Shown here: in pieces, positions 3,681-6,718 of the stretch | Layout of the letters: each line of letters starts with the position of its first letter | Position numbering within the stretch: the first letter of the stretch is position 1 | NCBI GenBank assembly: GCA_016220045.1 | Contig: JACRIP010000060.1 | Location: 1 to 6,718, forward strand | Length of the DNA: 6,718 nucleotides | Direction of reading: 5' to 3' | From: Planctomycetota bacterium | GTDB taxonomy: Bacteria; Planctomycetota; MHYJ01; WSZJ01; JACPWG01 | The notes under the pieces: model-generated | What the model saw: the letters and a program-made list of their open reading frames with translations, nothing else | What the model was told of the DNA's origin: nothing | The model's database searches: none | Translations under genes and position numbers: made by a program

Positions 3681-5525
3681 TCACTTCGAGAACACCGGCG
3701 TGGTCGCGCGCTTGAGAAACAGGATCGCGAACGACGTCTCCACGGTCGAATTCGCCCACGCCCCGTCGCCGGTCTGCTTCGAGAGCAGCGTCAGCGCGCC
3801 CTCCCGGTACCAGTCGTGCTCGCCCACGATCCGCTGCTGCGCCAGCACCCCCGCCCGTTCCAGGCCGTAGAGATAGTAATAGTACCACCCTACAGTCGCC
3901 GGAGCCTCCTTCACGGTGTAGTGCATCGCCAGCCACGCCAGCCCGTCGGTCACCGACCGCTCCGCCTCCCGCGCCTGCCCCGGCGTCAGCGCGCGCACCG
4001 CCGCCAGCCGCGCCCGCGCCAGACACACGCTCGCGATCCCCGCACAGGTCATGCTCCCGCGCGCCGGCTCCGCCGCCGCCGCGCCGCCCTTCGCCGTCCC
4101 CGTGCTTCCGGGCGTCTTCGCAATGTCGCCGTAGCCCCAGCCGCGCGCCGCCGCCGCCAGCACCCGCGCGTCCTTCTCCCCGAAGCCGCGCAGCAGGAGC
4201 TGCGCCGCCGGACCCTCCTCCGCCTGCGTCTTCACCCAATGCTCCAGCACCGCGGCCCAGACCTCGTTCTTGATCGTCGCGCCGCAGCGCGCCGCGCTGA
4301 ACAGCCCCAGCACCCCGTACTGCGCGCACGAATTGTCCCACGCCCCCGCCGCCGCACCGCCCCCGCCCGTCCCGGTCCGCGGTCCTTCATACCCCCACGC
4401 ACCACCCTTCGTCATCGCCCGCGCCAGCCAGTCGGTCCCCTCCTGTAACCACCGCATGTCCTCCTTCGACAGGACGCGCGGCGCCGTCTTCAGCTCCGAC
4501 CGCTTCCCTTCGAGAAAGGCCTCGGCGTTCGCCGCTTCCTCCGGCGGAATGTACTTCGCCTCGAGCGCCATCAGCGTCAGGCCGACCGTGTAGGTCTTGG
4601 CGAAGGGCTGCTTGCGCAGGTAATCGAAGCCGCGCATGATCGCCGGTTCGCCCGCCCCGGCCCCGCCCTTCAGGAGCGCGAGCAGGATCAGCGCCGTCGG
4701 CCCGCCCGGGTAGTTGGCCTTGTAGGTCCCGTCCCAGCCGCCGTCCATCTCCTGCTTGCCCTTCACGAACGCCACCGCACGCTCGACCGCCTCCTTCACC
4801 GGCACGCCCAGGTCGATCGACGGCAGGTCCGCCAGCGACTTCAAGTCCCACTGCAGGTGCTGCGTGTAAGTGGAATCCGTGAGCTCGACCTTCGACTCCC
4901 GCTTGATCTTCTCCTTGTAGCGCGCGTTGTACGCCTGCGTCATCGTCAGTTCGTAGCGCCCGCGCACCAGTACGCCGCGCTCCGCATCGAAGGCCTGCTC
5001 GACCGCCAAGGTGCCTTCGGTCACCGTGCGGTTCGACTCGGTCGCCGGGTCGCCCTTCACCTCCTTGCCGGGAGCGAAGGTCAGGGTCGCGGTGAGCACG
5101 GCGAGGCGCACGCCGCCGGTCTCCTCGTACCCCGCAAAGCGCGCTTCGCCCGTGGCGCCGAAGGGATTGAGGCCCGGCCAGGTCGGGTACTCCTGCGCGA
5201 TCTTCCAGCTCGCGCCCGGCTTGACCGGTTTGGCCGGCAGCGCGAGCAGCCGTTCCCCGGCGAGGTCCTCGGGCTGGCCGGGCTCGTGCTTCCACGTGCC
5301 CTTTGCGTCCACTTCGTACCCGAAGAGCCCGATGCCGCGGCCCGGTTGGGCGGCCAGGCTGATTTGCCCGTTCGTTTCCGTGACGGTGGATAAGGTGTAT
5401 TCTGCATAGTCCTGCGGCTTCAGCTTCCAGGTGAAGTCGACGGCCGGATCGTCCTTGGCGTGGGCGGCGGCGAGCAGCAGGAGGAGCAGGGCGAGGGGGA
5501 CGAGGGTGACGGCGGTGCGTTGCAT
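3681..5525 (-). CDS. Secreted alpha/alpha-toroid protein (prenyltransferase/squalene-oxidase repeats)
   Basis: The protein has 614 residues. A signal peptide (MQRT, a long Leu run, then AHA before K24) predicts export. Residues about 27-230 form an N-terminal domain rich in alternating polar/hydrophobic strands that I do not recognise. From about 240 to the end it has toroid repeats of the squalene-cyclase/prenyltransferase fold. QxxxGxW motifs occur at Q258-W264 and Q584-W590, and related aromatic blocks include GGAWGYEG (374-381), DNSCAQYGVLGL (397-408), RGWGYGD (461-467) and GWYYYYLYGLERAG (546-559). The acidic DxDD motif that protonates squalene in hopene cyclases is absent, as is an obvious zinc site of protein prenyltransferases, so catalysis is doubtful. 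Similar exported proteins are frequent in Planctomycetes and their role is unknown; a binding or scaffold role is a guess. The ATG at 5525 is chosen over an extended frame because it starts the signal peptide and has GGAG 7 nt upstream. Probably monocistronic. Confidence 0.88.
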   Translation of the reverse strand: MQRTAVTLVPLALLLLLLAAAHAKDDPAVDFTWKLKPQDYAEYTLSTVTETNGQISLAAQPGRGIGLFGYEVDAKGTWKHEPGQPEDLAGERLLALPAKPVKPGASWKIAQEYPTWPGLNPFGATGEARFAGYEETGGVRLAVLTATLTFAPGKEVKGDPATESNRTVTEGTLAVEQAFDAERGVLVRGRYELTMTQAYNARYKEKIKRESKVELTDSTYTQHLQWDLKSLADLPSIDLGVPVKEAVERAVAFVKGKQEMDGGWDGTYKANYPGGPTALILLALLKGGAGAGEPAIMRGFDYLRKQPFAKTYTVGLTLMALEAKYIPPEEAANAEAFLEGKRSELKTAPRVLSKEDMRWLQEGTDWLARAMTKGGAWGYEGPRTGTGGGGAAAGAWDNSCAQYGVLGLFSAARCGATIKNEVWAAVLEHWVKTQAEEGPAAQLLLRGFGEKDARVLAAAARGWGYGDIAKTPGSTGTAKGGAAAAEPARGSMTCAGIASVCLARARLAAVRALTPGQAREAERSVTDGLAWLAMHYTVKEAPATVGWYYYYLYGLERAGVLAQQRIVGEHDWYREGALTLLSKQTGDGAWANSTVETSFAILFLKRATTPVFSK

Positions 5526-5610
5526 GAGGATACTCCACAGGTCTTCAGGCCGGATGCCTTCGTCGCGGTTCGCCGTGCGGGTGCGGGTGCTCACGGGTGG
5601 TGCGCGCCTA

Positions 5611-5650
5611 CCCTCTCCCCGGCCCTCCCCCGCTGCGGCGGGGGAGGGGG
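5611..5650. repeat. C-rich/G-rich hairpin, probable dispersed intergenic repeat
   Basis: CCCTCCCCCGC at 5623-5633 pairs exactly with GCGGGGGAGGG at 5638-5648 around TGCG. It is preceded by CCCTCTCCCC (5611-5620), which can pair alternatively with the same G run. Short hairpins of this style are scattered between genes in many high-GC genomes. It lies about 90-115 bp upstream of the toroid gene ATG and downstream of the minus-strand helical-repeat gene, where it could also serve as a transcript end. Confidence 0.6.
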
Positions 5651-5702
5651 ACGCGCCGAGTGCGGGCGAACTCTGCGGTTCGGGTGGCTTGGGCGACAAC
5701 CT

Positions 5703-5733
5703 GCCAAACCTCCAAACGGCCAAACCTCCAAAC
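5703..5733. repeat. Two tandem copies of a 16-bp AAACCTCCAAAC-type repeat
   Basis: GCCAAACCTCCAAAC occurs at 5703-5717 and again at 5719-5733 with a 16-bp period, and a decayed third copy (GCCCAACCC) follows. On the minus strand it reads GTTTGGAGGTTTGGC. Together with the hairpin at 5611-5650 it fills the 244-bp gap between the two minus-strand genes. I see no coding sequence in that gap. The only readable frame across it (an upstream extension of the toroid gene) is low-complexity. Confidence 0.65.
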
Positions 5734-5769
5734 CGCCCAACCCGCGCGGCGGCCCACGGAGCCTCCGCG

Positions 5770-6718
5770 CTACCCGCCCCCCGGCTGACGAAGATAATAG
5801 AGCAGCGCGGCCGCTGCCGGGGTACGGCGATATGCGTAGAGGATGTTGCGATCGGAAATCCCGCCGGTGATTTCGCCGAAGAGGTCGAGGGCGCGGGCCA
5901 GCTCGCGCTGCGCGCGCTCGGGCTGGCCCAGCCCCTGGATGAGCACCAGGCGCGCCGCGCGGGCGCGGAAGGCCTGGTCGCGCGCGCCCGCGGCCAGAGC
6001 CGCCTCCTCGGCCCGGTCGAGCGTGGCCATCGCCTCCAGGGTCCGGCCGGCGGCGACCAGGGTCTCAACCCGAATCAGGTGAAGTCCCGGTGCCCCGTCG
6101 GGCGCGCCCATCGCCTCGAGCAGACGTTCGGCGGCGAGCAGGAGATCCGGCGCCTCCTCCAGCCGGCCCGCCAGGGCGGCGCAGCGGGCGAGCGCCGCCA
6201 GCGCCTCGAAGCGTTCGAGCGGCAGCGAGCGCTCCCGTGCGGTGGCCTCCGCCCGTCGCAGGTGCGGTTCGGCCCGCCCCGCCGCCTGCGCGACCCCCAG
6301 GCTCGACAGGCCCGGCGACCAGGCGTCGCCGCGCAGGGCCCAGAGCGTCGACTCGCCGTCGAGCGCCGGCGCCAGTTCGATTTCGCCCAGCCGCGCGAGC
6401 AGCCCCGAGCGCAGGTGCTCGAGCCCGGACGCGTTCGCCGCCGCCCGCGCCGCTTCCAGGTGCGCGCGCGCGCCGCCCGGGTCGGCGAGCGCCAGCGCCA
6501 GATCGCACAGCGCAAGCTGCGCGCGGGCGCGCTCGCCCGCGAAGCCACCCTCGGTCGCTACGGCATCCGCCTGACGAAGGGCCTGGTCCGCGCGCTGGAA
6601 TTCGCCGCGCGCCAGCGCCGTGAGTCCGCCCTCGCGCAGCGCCGGCGCCAAGAGCTCCATGTCCCCCGCCTCGGTCGCGCGCGCGTCGACCTCCGCGCAG
6701 GCCGCCGCCGCGCGTTCG
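5770..6718 (-). CDS. Helical (TPR/MalT-like) repeat protein, C-terminal part (5' end outside window)
   Basis: The frame is open from the right edge to the TAG at 5772-5770, giving about 315 visible residues. The ATG at 6660 lies within a helical repeat and is not a convincing start. The sequence is a series of paired amphipathic helices of about 40 residues, for example LTALARGEFQRADQALRQAD, then RARAQLALCDLALALADPGG, later RFEALAALARCAALAGRLEE and VETLVAAGRTLEAMATLDRA. This is the longer TPR variety seen in MalT/AfsR-type regulators and in the C-terminal parts of large bacterial Ser/Thr kinases or adenylyl-cyclase-like proteins. It ends in the more aromatic stretch DRNILYAYRRTPAAAALLYY, close to the C-terminus. 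The effector domain, if any, lies outside the window, so the role is unknown. It differs from the 46-residue repeats of the left-hand gene, so the two are not obvious paralogues. The toroid gene follows 244 bp downstream on the same strand. Confidence 0.85.
   Translation of the reverse strand, partial: ERAAAACAEVDARATEAGDMELLAPALREGGLTALARGEFQRADQALRQADAVATEGGFAGERARAQLALCDLALALADPGGARAHLEAARAAANASGLEHLRSGLLARLGEIELAPALDGESTLWALRGDAWSPGLSSLGVAQAAGRAEPHLRRAEATARERSLPLERFEALAALARCAALAGRLEEAPDLLLAAERLLEAMGAPDGAPGLHLIRVETLVAAGRTLEAMATLDRAEEAALAAGARDQAFRARAARLVLIQGLGQPERAQRELARALDLFGEITGGISDRNILYAYRRTPAAAALLYYLRQPGGG

Noticed and set aside
3460..4341. Long open frame on the minus strand rich in Gly/Arg/Ala, overlapping the toroid gene
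   Set aside because: It is an out-of-frame shadow of the 614-residue toroid gene, with GC-driven absence of stops and no recognisable motif.
5526..6068. Upstream in-frame extension of the toroid gene to about 6068
   Set aside because: The extension overlaps the helical-repeat gene and the intergenic repeats and gives low-complexity Pro/Arg text. The signal peptide and GGAG site place the start at 5525.

Overview
The window is about 70% GC with strongly GC-rich third codon positions. It carries long degenerate TPR proteins, a secreted alpha/alpha-toroid (squalene-cyclase-fold) protein with no cyclase active site, and a DUF433/DUF5615 toxin-antitoxin type pair. This mix is typical of Planctomycetota or a similar large-genome, high-GC environmental bacterium. 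That placement is inferred from gene content and style only; there is no rRNA or other marker here.

Layout. (1) 1-1361 (+): 3' end of a large TPR protein built from unusual 46-residue units; its start lies outside the window. (2) 1513-2001 (+): a small membrane methyltransferase of the isoprenylcysteine carboxyl methyltransferase (ICMT)/PEMT type. (3) 2002-3680: a patchwork of remnants. It holds a stray copy of the TPR gene's last 108 bp (within 2041-2157). On the minus strand it holds a DUF5615 PIN-like gene cut in two by a 111-bp MITE-like element, an intact DUF433 gene, and the N-terminal third of an AAA (AAA_14/DUF4143-type) ATPase preceded by a perfect 12-bp inverted repeat. (4) 3681-5525 (-): a secreted 614-residue toroid protein. 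(5) 5526-5769: intergenic repeats. (6) 5770-6718 (-): C-terminal part of a second, MalT-like helical-repeat protein that enters from the right edge.

The flanking genes look intact and ordinary for such a genome. The middle section looks like a graveyard of accessory DNA. It is bracketed by an exact 20-bp direct repeat (1997-2016 and 3660-3679), and a 108-bp duplication of the TPR tail brackets the methyltransferase gene. The most informative observation is the small palindromic element inside the toxin-like gene. It separates an apparently intact antitoxin-like gene from a disrupted partner, and the original toxin reading frame can still be reconstructed on both sides. I see no wholly new multi-gene system. 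The novelty lies in the decay structure, the uncharacterised MITE, and the two dispersed or duplicated repeats.
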